This document shows positions 21,077-30,629 of a stretch of 64,000 bases of DNA, in pieces; the first letter of the stretch is position 1; each line of letters begins with the position of its first letter. The notes beneath the pieces are model-generated. The model did no database searches, was not told the origin of the DNA, and saw only the letters and a list, made by a program, of their open reading frames with translations. Source of the stretch: Desulfocurvus vexinensis DSM 17965 (GTDB lineage: Bacteria > Desulfobacterota > Desulfovibrionia > Desulfovibrionales > Desulfovibrionaceae); NCBI RefSeq assembly GCF_000519125.1, contig NZ_JAEX01000001.1, forward strand, positions 186,001 to 250,000, read 5' to 3'. Both the position numbers and the translations under genes were made by a program.

Positions 21077-21275
21077 GGCCGCCCCGCCCGCCTGCGTTCC
21101 TCCCTCCGGGCGCCCCTGCCGCCCGGCCCGATCCGGATATTGCCCCTGGCGCCCCGCCGCTGCGCCCGGACTGTTCCTTCCACCCGCCGCCCGGCCTGCG
21201 CGGGGTGCGCCCTTGCCGCCTGCCGCCTGCGTCGCTGCGCCCGGGTCGCGTTGCCGCCGTCGCGTCCGGCCTGCA

Positions 21276-21304
21276 TTGCCATTTGCCCGGGCGCGGACTA
21301 CAGT
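21276..21304 (+). promoter_or_regulatory. Putative sigma-70 promoter of the FAD oxidoreductase gene
   Basis: TTGCCA (21276-21281), 17-bp spacer, TACAGT (21299-21304). Transcription would start near 21311, about 78 nt before GTG 21389. The remainder of the 312-bp gap (21077-21388) is GC-rich; no other feature was seen in it. Confidence 0.45.
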
Positions 21305-21388
21305 GCGCCTGCGGTGGGGCTTTCCCGCTCGTCCGCCCTCGGCTCCCGCGCCGGGGCGGGGGACGTCCGCCAGGGCACAGGAGACCGC

Positions 21389-22747
21389 GTGCACGCGACG
21401 TACTGCATCATCGGGGCCGGGCCCGCCGGGATCGGCGCAGGCTGGGGCCTGTCGCGCCTGGGCGAGGACGATTTCCTGATCCTGGAGCGCGAGGCGCGCA
21501 TCGGGGGCCGGGCCGCTGGCGAAAAAGACGCCGCCGGGTTCACCTGGGAGCCCGAGCCCCGGGCCCTGTGCGGGCGCCACAAGACGTTTGCCCGGCTGGT
21601 GGACGACCTGTTGGGCGCCGACGCGCCCCAGGTCCCGCGCGAAGCCTGGGTCCGTGCGGGCGGGGCCTGGGTGCCCCAGCCCTTCCAGCGCAACCTGCGC
21701 TACCTGCCCGCCCAGCAGCGCCTGGAGTGCCTGCGCGGCCTGCTGGGCGCCGCCCTGGCCCGGGGCCAGGCGGCCCCGGAGCCCGACAACCTCGCCCAGT
21801 GGCTGGAGCGCGCCTACGGCCCGGGCATCGCCCGGCTCTACCTCGCGCCCCAGACGGCCAAGCGCCGGGGCGCGCCCCCGGAAGACCTCGACTGGCGCTG
21901 GGCCCCGGGCCGTTTCGTCCCGGCGGACCTGGACGCCCTGCTGGAAACCCTGGTCCTTGAGCGCGACGACACGGACCACGGCCCCGACGCCACGGTGCGC
22001 ACCCCGGCCTTTGGCGGCACGGTGGAGCTGTTGCGGCGCATGGCCAAGCGCCTGCGCGAGCGCATCCTCATCGGCCAGGACGTGGTGCGTGTGGACCCGC
22101 TGGCGCGCGTGGTGCACCTGCGCGGCGGCCAGACCGTGGGCTACGCCCACCTGCTGTCCACCATGCCCCTGGACCGGCTGGTGGGCGCGGTGCTGGACGC
22201 CCCGCCCGAGCCCGTGCTGCGCGCCGGGGCCACCCTGCGGCACACCTCGGCCCTGGCCGTGGGCGTGGGCGTACGCGGGGGGCGCCAGGGCACGGCGCAC
22301 TGGATGGAATTTCCCCAGGACAACTGCCCCTTCCACCGCGTGACGCACCTGCACAACCTGGCCCCGGGGCGGGTGCCCGAGCCCGGGGCCCGCGCGCTGC
22401 TGGCCGAGGTGGCCTGGTGCGGCCCGCGCCCGGCGCCGGTGGAGGCCATGGTCCAGGACGTGCTGGCCGGGCTGGAGAACGTCTCCCTGCTGCCCGGCGG
22501 CCCCCGGGCCGAGGTGGCCGCGCTGTGGCACGCCGAGCGGCCCTGGGCCGCGCCCCTGCCGGACCTGGCCCGCGACGCGGCCCTGCGCACCATCCTGCCC
22601 TACCTGGAGGCCCAGGGCATCTTCTCGCGCGGGCTCATGGGCGGCTGGCGCCACGAGGCGGGCGACCTGGACCAGTGCGTCATGCAGGGCATCGAATGGG
22701 CCCGGCGGGTGGTCCACGGCGAGCCCGAGACCGTGTATCCCGCCTGA
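21389..22747 (+). CDS. FAD-dependent oxidoreductase (amine oxidase/UDP-galactopyranose mutase-like)
   Basis: A 452-aa flavoprotein. The N-terminal dinucleotide-binding motif is CIIGAGPAGIGAGWGLSRLG, followed by ILEREARIGGRA, which binds the FAD ribose. The C-terminus has a second FAD contact region (GIFSRGLMGGWRHEAGDLDQC and VMQGIEWARRV). It resembles the NAD(P)-binding Rossmann-like flavoproteins that include protoporphyrinogen oxidase and UDP-galactopyranose mutase, but I see no residue set that fixes the substrate. GTG 21389 follows CAGGAG. The upstream thioesterase and O-antigen genes suggest cell-surface carbohydrate or lipid chemistry (inference). Confidence 0.72.
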   Translation: MHATYCIIGAGPAGIGAGWGLSRLGEDDFLILEREARIGGRAAGEKDAAGFTWEPEPRALCGRHKTFARLVDDLLGADAPQVPREAWVRAGGAWVPQPFQRNLRYLPAQQRLECLRGLLGAALARGQAAPEPDNLAQWLERAYGPGIARLYLAPQTAKRRGAPPEDLDWRWAPGRFVPADLDALLETLVLERDDTDHGPDATVRTPAFGGTVELLRRMAKRLRERILIGQDVVRVDPLARVVHLRGGQTVGYAHLLSTMPLDRLVGAVLDAPPEPVLRAGATLRHTSALAVGVGVRGGRQGTAHWMEFPQDNCPFHRVTHLHNLAPGRVPEPGARALLAEVAWCGPRPAPVEAMVQDVLAGLENVSLLPGGPRAEVAALWHAERPWAAPLPDLARDAALRTILPYLEAQGIFSRGLMGGWRHEAGDLDQCVMQGIEWARRVVHGEPETVYPA

Positions 22748-22762
22748 CGCGGGCCCGGCGCG

Positions 22763-22791
22763 TTGCCTATCGCGCCGGGGCGCGCTATACA
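22763..22791 (+). promoter_or_regulatory. Putative sigma-70 promoter of the M24 peptidase gene
   Basis: TTGCCT (22763-22768), 17-bp spacer, TATACA (22786-22791). Transcription would start near 22798, about 69 nt before the ATG at 22867. Confidence 0.5.
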
Positions 22792-22866
22792 GGCAGGCCC
22801 GGGCGGGCGCCGCGCCGTGCGCGCCGCCGGGAACGCGACCGCTTCCCCCGACCCCAAGGAGCACCG

Positions 22867-23940
22867 ATGCCCACAAGCGATATCCACGCCGCCCGCCGCG
22901 AGCGCGTGCGCGCGGCCCTGGCCGAACGGAACCTGGACGCCCTGCTGGTGACCCACGCCGCCAACCGCTATTACCTGTCCGGCTTCGAGCTGCACGACCC
23001 GCAGTGCAACGAGTCCGCCGGGGCCGTGCTCGTCTCCCGGCGCGGCGACGACTGGCTGCTCACCGATTCGCGCTACCTGGACGCCGCCCGCAGGCTGTGG
23101 CCCGAGGAGCGCATCTTCATCTATGGCCGCCCGGCGCACAGCAGCATGGGCGCCTTCCTGCGCGGGGTGATCCAGGGGCCGCTGGGTTTCGAGTCCGACG
23201 GCGTGAGCCACCATTTCGCGGGCAAGCTGGGCGAGCACGTCGGCCTGGTGCCGACCATCGGCATCGTGGCCCAGCTGCGCTACGTCAAGGACCAGGCCGA
23301 GCAGCAGGCCATGCGCCGGGCCTGCGCGCTCAACCACAAGGTCTTCGCGCAGATCCAGGAGCACCTGCGCCCGGGCATCACCGAAAAGGCCCTGGCCTGG
23401 GAGGTGGAAAAGCTCTACCGCAGCCAGGGCGCGAGCGGGCTGTCCTTCGACACCATCGCCGCCTTCGGCCCCAACGGCGCGCTGCCCCACGCCATTCCCG
23501 GCGACGACGTGCTGGCCGACAACAGCCCCGTGCTGCTGGACAAGGGCTGCCGCCTGGACGACTACTGCTCGGACCAGACGCGGACCTTCTGGGTCGGCGA
23601 CGCGCCCGCCGGGCACTTCACCCGCGCCCTGGAGCAGACCCGCGAGGCCCAGGAGGCGGGCATCAAAGCCGTCGGCCCGGGCCTGCCCATCGCCGGGGCC
23701 TACGAGGCCGCGCGCGCCGTGTTCGAGCGCCACGGCGTGGCCGCGCATTTCACCCACGCCCTGGGCCACGGCATCGGCCTGGAAACCCACGAGGCGCCCA
23801 GCCTGGGGCCCAAGGCCTCGGGCGTGTTCGAGCCGGGCATGATCGTCACCGTGGAGCCCGGGCTGTACTACCCCCAGTGGGGCGGCATCCGCTGGGAGTA
23901 CATGGTCCTGGTCACCGAGGACGGGAACGAGATCCTGTGA
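22867..23940 (+). CDS. M24-family aminopeptidase (Xaa-Pro aminopeptidase-like)
   Basis: A 357-aa pita-bread metallopeptidase that removes N-terminal residues next to proline. An N-terminal creatinase-like domain (LAERNLDALLVTHAANRYYLSGF) is followed by the catalytic domain with the five metal ligands visible: two Asp in LLDKGCRLDDYCSDQTRTF, His in ALGHGIGLETHE, Glu in VTVEPGLYY and Glu in IRWEYMVLV. ATG 22867 is preceded by AAGGAGC. Its last bases overlap the GTG of the DUF4911 gene by 4 bp. Confidence 0.92.
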   Translation: MPTSDIHAARRERVRAALAERNLDALLVTHAANRYYLSGFELHDPQCNESAGAVLVSRRGDDWLLTDSRYLDAARRLWPEERIFIYGRPAHSSMGAFLRGVIQGPLGFESDGVSHHFAGKLGEHVGLVPTIGIVAQLRYVKDQAEQQAMRRACALNHKVFAQIQEHLRPGITEKALAWEVEKLYRSQGASGLSFDTIAAFGPNGALPHAIPGDDVLADNSPVLLDKGCRLDDYCSDQTRTFWVGDAPAGHFTRALEQTREAQEAGIKAVGPGLPIAGAYEAARAVFERHGVAAHFTHALGHGIGLETHEAPSLGPKASGVFEPGMIVTVEPGLYYPQWGGIRWEYMVLVTEDGNEIL

Positions 23941-24230
23941 GCGCCGCCCAGTGGAAGGGGCGCCGGGTGGGCAAGGCCCGCTCGGCGCAATACGCCCGCC
24001 AGGCCGTGCGCCCCGCGCGCTCGCGGCGCATCTACGTCCGCCTGCGCCCGCAGGACATGGCCCCGTTCAAGTTCATCCTTGAAGGCCACGACAATTTGGC
24101 CTATCTGAGTGTCGTGGATAAATACAGCGCGGTATGCCGCCTGGTGCATTCCCCGGGGCAGGAGCGGGAGGTCCGGGAGTGGCTTGAAGCCATGCGCACC
24201 CAGGTGGAATTTTCCATCATCGAACCCTGA
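23937..24230 (+). CDS. DUF4911 domain protein
   Basis: A 97-aa protein. A basic N-terminus (KGRRVGKARSAQYARQ) is followed by a compact domain, RRIYVRLRPQDMAPFKFILE and GHDNLAYLSVVD, typical of DUF4911. The function is unknown. GTG 23937 overlaps the peptidase stop (GTGA), so it is translationally coupled to it. The lipoprotein gene follows after 19 bp. Confidence 0.75.
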   Translation: MSAAQWKGRRVGKARSAQYARQAVRPARSRRIYVRLRPQDMAPFKFILEGHDNLAYLSVVDKYSAVCRLVHSPGQEREVREWLEAMRTQVEFSIIEP

Positions 24231-24249
24231 GCGCCCGCGGAGACAGCCG

Positions 24250-24666
24250 ATGCCAGCCTTGCGACGCCTTGCGGCCCTGGCCGCCACCCTGCTTCTGGCC
24301 CTTGCCTGCATGGGCATGGGCGGCATGGGCGATACCGGGATCATCAACAAGATCCCTGAGCCCGACCGGCATTTCACCGTGACCGTGGTGGACGTGACCG
24401 ACACCACCTTCCAGGCCGAGGACTTCTCGGTGGAGGGGCTGACCATGGTGCCCGTGCAGATGGGCAAGGCCAGCCTGAGCATCGACTTCGCCCGGGTCTC
24501 CCGCGTGGTCTTCCTGCACCGGGGCGAGGAGCTGCAGGCCACGGTGACCTTCACCGACGGCCAGGAGAAGACGGTCACGGCCTCGCCGCGCACGCTGTTC
24601 TTCGGGCGCACGCCCTGGGGCCTGATGCGCCTGGCAGCCAAGGACATCAAGGAAATCCGCTTCTAG
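24250..24666 (+). CDS. Putative lipoprotein of unknown function
   Basis: A 138-aa exported protein. The N-terminus has basic residues, a hydrophobic core and a lipobox-like LALAC, so it is probably cleaved and lipidated at that cysteine. The mature part is rich in beta strands (HFTVTVVDVTDTTFQAEDF, LSIDFARVSRVVFLHRGEE) and ends with DIKEIRF. I do not recognise a family with certainty. It is the last gene of the + run; a strong bidirectional terminator follows. Confidence 0.7.
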   Translation: MPALRRLAALAATLLLALACMGMGGMGDTGIINKIPEPDRHFTVTVVDVTDTTFQAEDFSVEGLTMVPVQMGKASLSIDFARVSRVVFLHRGEELQATVTFTDGQEKTVTASPRTLFFGRTPWGLMRLAAKDIKEIRF

Positions 24667-24685
24667 GCGAAGCCGGAGCCGCACG

Positions 24686-24715
24686 AAAAAGGGAGCCGCG
24701 AGGCTCCCTTTTTTT
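24686..24715. terminator. Bidirectional intrinsic terminator
   Basis: The stem GGGAGCC/GGCTCCC (24691-24697, 24702-24708) has a GCGA loop, AAAAA on the left and TTTTTTT on the right. It serves the lipoprotein gene (+) and, read on the other strand, tatD (-). Confidence 0.9.
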
Positions 24716-24765
24716 GCGCCCGGCGCCCGGGGGCGGCGATGTCTGGCGCGGCGCGGGCCGGGGGC

Positions 24766-25581
24766 CTAGAGCCCGAAGAACTGCGTGGCGTTGGCCGCCG
24801 TGCTGTGCCACAGGGCGGCGGGGTCTTCGCCGCGCAGGGCGGCCACGGCCAGGGCCGTGAAGCCGAGCAGGGCGGGCTCGTTGGGCTTGCCCCGGTAGGG
24901 GTCGGGGGCCAGGAAGGGGCTGTCGGTTTCAAGGACCAGCCGGTCTCCGGGCGCGGCGGCGGCGGCCTGGCGCACGGCTTCGTTTTTCGGGTAGGTCACC
25001 GGGCCGGGCAGGGAGAGCAGCCAGCCGCGGGCGGTGATCTCGCGCATCCGCTCCGGGCCCTCGGTGAAGCAGTGCCACAGCAGCGGGCGGCGGTGGAAGC
25101 CCTGGTCCAGCAGGATGGTCATGGTCTCGTCCCAGGCCTCGCGGGAGTGGACCACCACGGGCATGTCCAGCTCGCGGGCCAGGGCCAGCTGGTCGGCGAA
25201 GGCCGCGCGCTGCACCTCGCGCGGGGAGAGGTCGTAGTGGAAGTCCAGCCCGATCTCGCCCAGGGCGCGCAGGCGCGGGTCGGCGCGGAAGGCGTCGGCG
25301 GTGGCCTGCAAGCCGTCCGGGGTCAGCTCCTTGGCGTCGTGGGGGTGGGTGCCCAGCAGGAAGAAGACCCCGGGGTGCGCCGCGAAGGCCGCGCGGTTCG
25401 CGTGGTAGGCCTGCGGGCCCAGGAAGACCTGGCCGATGCGCGACACGCCGCAGCGCGCGGCGCGTTCGATCACGGCGTCCAGATCGTCCCTCAGGGGGGG
25501 CATGTCCAGGTGGGCGTGGGTTTCCACGCCGCCTGCGGGCAGGCCCAGGGTCTCGGGCAGCGGTCGGTGCTTCTTTCCCAT
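24766..25581 (-). CDS. tatD: TatD-family metal-dependent deoxyribonuclease
   Basis: A 271-aa TIM-barrel hydrolase of the TatD family, 3'-5' DNases implicated in DNA repair and turnover. The metal-binding HxH is H22/H24 in VETHAHLD, and the C-terminal block LVLETDSPFLAPDPYRGKPN carries the conserved Glu/Asp and the family PYRG signature. Other conserved parts are GEIGLDFHYD and VVHSREAWDET. ATG 25581 is followed by a normal start. A promoter and a 10-bp tandem repeat lie in its leader. Confidence 0.93.
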   Translation of the reverse strand: MGKKHRPLPETLGLPAGGVETHAHLDMPPLRDDLDAVIERAARCGVSRIGQVFLGPQAYHANRAAFAAHPGVFFLLGTHPHDAKELTPDGLQATADAFRADPRLRALGEIGLDFHYDLSPREVQRAAFADQLALARELDMPVVVHSREAWDETMTILLDQGFHRRPLLWHCFTEGPERMREITARGWLLSLPGPVTYPKNEAVRQAAAAAPGDRLVLETDSPFLAPDPYRGKPNEPALLGFTALAVAALRGEDPAALWHSTAANATQFFGL

Positions 25582-25630
25582 GGTGGCGCGGTGTCCTGTT
25601 GGCGGTGGCGGTGGCGGAGGGGCGGCGGTT

Positions 25631-25666
25631 CGCGGGCCGTTGCGGGCCGTTGCGGGCCGTTGCGGG
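25631..25666. repeat. Tandem repeat of a 10-bp unit
   Basis: The unit (T/C)GCGGGCCGT occurs three times in a row plus a partial fourth copy. It spans the predicted tatD transcription start (near 25664) and the first part of its leader. Confidence 0.8.
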
Positions 25667-25670
25667 GGTG

Positions 25671-25698
25671 ACTATAGGCTTTTTCGCGCCGATGCCAA
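25671..25698 (-). promoter_or_regulatory. Putative sigma-70 promoter of tatD
   Basis: Minus strand TTGGCA (25698-25693), 16-bp spacer, TATAGT (25676-25671). Each hexamer has five of six consensus bases. Transcription would start near 25664, inside the tandem repeat. Confidence 0.6.
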
Positions 25699-25746
25699 GC
25701 CCCGGGGCGGCGGGGCCCCGGCAGGGGGGCACGGCGGGCCGGGGCT

Positions 25747-26793
25747 TCAGGCCCGGGGCGGGCGGGCGGCCAGGGCGTCCCAGGCGGCCAGGACCTCGCG
25801 GCGCTGGGCCTCGGGGCTGTAGGCGGCGGCGGTGGCCAGGGCGGCGTCCACGGCGCGGGCCAGGGCCGGGTCGGCTCCGGCCACCCAGCGCGCGGCGCTC
25901 TCCAGGGCCAGGGCCGCGCCGAGCACGTCGGCGTCGGCGCAGAACAGCCCGTTGCCGCCCCAGGGCACGGGGCGCTGGGGCAGCCAGGGCCGCAGGGCTC
26001 CGGGCAGCTCGGCGGCCTGGCGCATGGAGTCCTGCCCGCCCAGGCCGGTGTAGCCCACCACCAGACAGCCCGAGGCCATGGCCTCCAGGGGCGGCAGGGG
26101 GCAGCCCTCGGGGAAGCCCGTGGCCAGGAAGATATGCGCGCGGCGCAGCAGCTCGGCCACGCCCTGGGGCGGCTGCCCGGCGATTTCCAGCCAGCGCAGG
26201 GGCGGCGCGCCGGGGTCGCGCGCGGCGCGGGCCTCGACCACGGCGCGGACCTGCGCGGCCAGGGCCTTGTTCTTGCGCGGCATGCAGGCCACGGTCACGG
26301 GGCTGGCCGGACGCGGCGCGGCGGGCGGGTGGAACAGGGCCGGGTCCACGGCGGGGCGCACCACGGGCACGCGTTCGCCCAGGGCGTATTCCAGGAAGCG
26401 GGCCACGGGGTCGGACACGGCCAGGAATTCCACGGGCAACTGGTCCCAGCGCACATCGGGCGGCAGGGCCGAGAAGAGGTAGGCCCAGTTCTGCACATAG
26501 AGCACCGTGCGCGCGCCGGAGTGCAGGCCCGGAGCCAGGGCGTTGACCCAGCCCTCGGGCACCAGCCAGATGTCCCCCGGGCCCAGGGCCAGCTCGGCCC
26601 AGGGCACCACGGGCACGGCCCGGGAGCAGTCCGGCCGCCAGAAGCGGGACTCGCGCGGCACCAGGGCCACGGGCCGCCCGGCGTCGAACAGATGCGCGGC
26701 CACCTGGTGCAGCACGGCCAGCCCGCCCGTGGGCGTGGCCAGGGGTGGCAGGAAGATGTGGGTCGTGCCCGGGGTGTTCGTCTGTGCTGTCAT
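25747..26793 (-). CDS. Glycosyltransferase (GT-B fold, GT4-like)
   Basis: A 348-aa putative glycosyltransferase. The C-terminal half has the GT4-type donor site, AHIFLATGFPEGCPLPPLEA followed by MASGCLVVGYTGLGG, where the glutamates bind the sugar nucleotide. The N-terminal half contains IFLPPLATPTGGLAVLHQVA, typical of acceptor domains. ATG 26793 is preferred to the upstream in-frame start at 26829. No other glycosyltransferases are beside it, so donor and acceptor are unknown; it may serve cell-surface polysaccharide together with the O-antigen ligase 6 kb away. Confidence 0.82.
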   Translation of the reverse strand: MTAQTNTPGTTHIFLPPLATPTGGLAVLHQVAAHLFDAGRPVALVPRESRFWRPDCSRAVPVVPWAELALGPGDIWLVPEGWVNALAPGLHSGARTVLYVQNWAYLFSALPPDVRWDQLPVEFLAVSDPVARFLEYALGERVPVVRPAVDPALFHPPAAPRPASPVTVACMPRKNKALAAQVRAVVEARAARDPGAPPLRWLEIAGQPPQGVAELLRRAHIFLATGFPEGCPLPPLEAMASGCLVVGYTGLGGQDSMRQAAELPGALRPWLPQRPVPWGGNGLFCADADVLGAALALESAARWVAGADPALARAVDAALATAAAYSPEAQRREVLAAWDALAARPPRA

Positions 26794-26901
26794 GCTCCTG
26801 GTGTTAGCCCAGGCGGCGGGGTGTGGCAAGGCCAGGGGGCACCCCGTCAGGTCTGCTCCGGCCCTTGCCCGCTTTCGTCCTGCCCTCTCCCGGCCCTGCG
26901 G

Positions 26902-27108
26902 TCAGGAGCGGTGGCAGTCGTTGCAGCACCAATAGCAGCCGTCCACCTGCGCGAAATGTTTCCGGGCCTCAAGTACGGCGCCATGGCAGGACGGATGCCA
27001 GCCCAGGGCGATGCGGTTGGCGGGCGCGGGCAGGTACGGGCAGGTTTCCTCGTGGACCTCGTGGTCGCCGTTTTCCTGGGCATTCCTGTTCACGTAATAC
27101 TGGGGCAT
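26902..27108 (-). CDS. Small Cys/His-rich protein (downstream paralogue)
   Basis: A 68-aa protein, MPQYYVNRNAQENGDHEVHE at its start, with a conserved Cys/His set: DHEVHEETC, LGWHPSCHGAV and the C-terminal GCYWCCNDCH. The pattern suggests a metal-binding site. ATG 27108 follows GGAGGAAGCC. It is paralogous to the next gene upstream (27124-27393) and 15 bp from it, so they form a small operon made by duplication. I have seen similar uncharacterised small proteins in many bacteria, but I know no function. Confidence 0.8.
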   Translation of the reverse strand: MPQYYVNRNAQENGDHEVHEETCPYLPAPANRIALGWHPSCHGAVLEARKHFAQVDGCYWCCNDCHRS

Positions 27109-27123
27109 GGCTTCCTCCAAACG

Positions 27124-27393
27124 CTACGGGTGTGGTTCGTCCTGGTCTGCGGACATTGCGGGCGCCGCCGGGGCCGGGTCCGGCTCCGGGCCGGGGTGGC
27201 ATTCCAGGCAGCACCAGTAGCAGCCGCGCACCCGGGGGTAGTGCTCCCGGGCCCTGGCCAGGGCGCCGTGGCAGGTCGGGTGCTGCCCCAGGGGCAGGCA
27301 GTCCGCCGGGGCGGGCATGTACATGCAGCCCCGCTGGTGCACCTCGTGGTCGCCGCCCGGTTGTGGGGCCTTGGTGACGTGGTAGTACGGCAT
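27124..27393 (-). CDS. Small Cys/His-rich protein (upstream paralogue)
   Basis: An 89-aa protein with the same core as its neighbour: MPYYHVTKAPQPGGDHEVHQ, PLGQHPTCHGALARARE and GCYWCCLECH. It differs by a disordered Pro/Ala/Asp-rich tail of about 20 residues. ATG 27393 lies 40 bp below a strong promoter. The repeated DHEVH...C, HPxCHGA and GCYWCCxxCH elements suggest that both proteins bind metal; this is inference. Confidence 0.8.
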   Translation of the reverse strand: MPYYHVTKAPQPGGDHEVHQRGCMYMPAPADCLPLGQHPTCHGALARAREHYPRVRGCYWCCLECHPGPEPDPAPAAPAMSADQDEPHP

Positions 27394-27432
27394 CCGCGCA
27401 ATCCCGCCGCTATAGCTTTGCAGGTTACGCCA

Positions 27433-27460
27433 ATTCTATTCACTTCCGCCGCCGTGTCAA
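27433..27460 (-). promoter_or_regulatory. Putative sigma-70 promoter of the Cys/His-rich pair
   Basis: Minus strand TTGACA (27460-27455), 16-bp spacer, TAGAAT (27438-27433). It is one of the best consensus matches in the window and suggests constitutive, strong transcription of the two small genes. Confidence 0.65.
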
Positions 27461-27566
27461 TCGCCGGGGCCGGAGCGCGCCCGGCATTTGCGCGCCCCTG
27501 GCCAAAGCGGCGCGCCCCGGACCTCCTCGCGGAGGACCGGGGCGCGCGGGGGCGGGCGGCGCGGGG

Positions 27567-28304
<738 letters not shown>

Positions 28305-28307
28305 GGC

Positions 28308-29514
<1,207 letters not shown>

Positions 29515-29543
<29 letters not shown>

Positions 29544-30426
29544 CCATGATTCCCGTGGGCCTGAAGTACAGCACCGCGATGAGGATGATGAACGCCCACA
29601 CGTCCTTGTATTCGCTGGACAGGTATCCGGCGGCGAAGATCTCGACCATGCCGATGATCAGGCCGCCGATCATGGCCCCGGTGATGTTGCCGATGCCGCC
29701 GAGCACGGCGGCGGCGAAGGCCTTGATGCCGGGCACGAACCCCATGTCGTAGCGCACGCTGCCGTAGTACAGGCCGATCATGATGCCCGCCGCCGCCGCC
29801 AGGGCCGCGCCGATGGCGAAGGTGGTGGCGATGATGCGGTTGGAGTTGATGCCCACCAGGGAGGACATGACCTTGTCCTGGGCCGTGGCGCGCATGGCCG
29901 TGCCGATGCGCGTGCGGAAGACCAGGGCGTTGAGGCCCACAAGCAGGATGATGGTCACGGCCACGATGAGGATCTGCATGTAGGAGAAGGTGATCAGCCC
30001 GAAGTCCAGCCCGCCGCTGGTGAAGTCCGTGGGGTAGGCCTTGTCGTACACGCCCTGGGTCAGCATGAGCCCGTTCTGCAAAAAGATGGACATGCCCAGG
30101 GCCGAGAGCAGCACCGACAGGCGCGAGGCGTAGCGCAGGGGCTTGTAGGCCACCTTCTCCACGGCCATGGCCAGCATGGCGCAGTAGCCCATGGTCAAAA
30201 GCAGCGCGCCGAACAGGCAGAACCAGGGGTGGGTCTCCATGTAGCCGTGGGCCGCCAGGAAGGTCAGCAGGATCACGCCCATGTAGCCCCCGGCGGCGAA
30301 GAACTCGCCGTGGGCGAAGTTGATGAGCTGGATGATGCCGTAGACCATGGTGTAGCCCAGGGCGATCAGCGCGTAGAGCCCGCCCAGGGTCAGCCCGTTG
30401 ATGACTTGCTGGATGAAAAATTCCAT
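29515..30426 (-). CDS. livH: Branched-chain amino-acid ABC transporter permease LivH
   Basis: A 303-aa inner-membrane permease with about eight helices. The start FIQQVINGLTLGGLYALIAL and the following GYTMVYGIIQLINFAHGEFF are diagnostic of LivH, as is GAALAAAAGIMIGLYYG. It pairs with LivM as the channel. A 203-bp gap with a strong hairpin separates it from livK upstream, which would let livK be expressed at a higher level. Confidence 0.95.
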
Positions 30427-30583
30427 AGGCCTGGTTCCTGTCCTTCGTGTCCTGTCGCGTTGGCTGCGCCGGGAGGGCGCCCGGCGCTCCGGGTGCGTTG
30501 GGGCGCCGGGGCGCTCCGTGGGCCGCCCGGCGCGCTTGCGCCCGCCGGGGCCGCGAGGCCGGGCCGGGGCCCGGGGGAAGCAT

Positions 30584-30614
30584 GGCGGGAGCCGCCGCCA
30601 GGGCGGCTCCCGCC
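30584..30614 (-). promoter_or_regulatory. Hairpin after livK
   Basis: Perfect 13-bp arms (30584-30596, 30602-30614) with a 5-nt loop, 16 bp beyond the livK stop on the minus strand. No T tract follows. Such intercistronic hairpins commonly protect the 3' end of a binding-protein message or cause partial termination. Confidence 0.6.
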
Positions 30615-30629
30615 GGGGAGCCCGCGACG

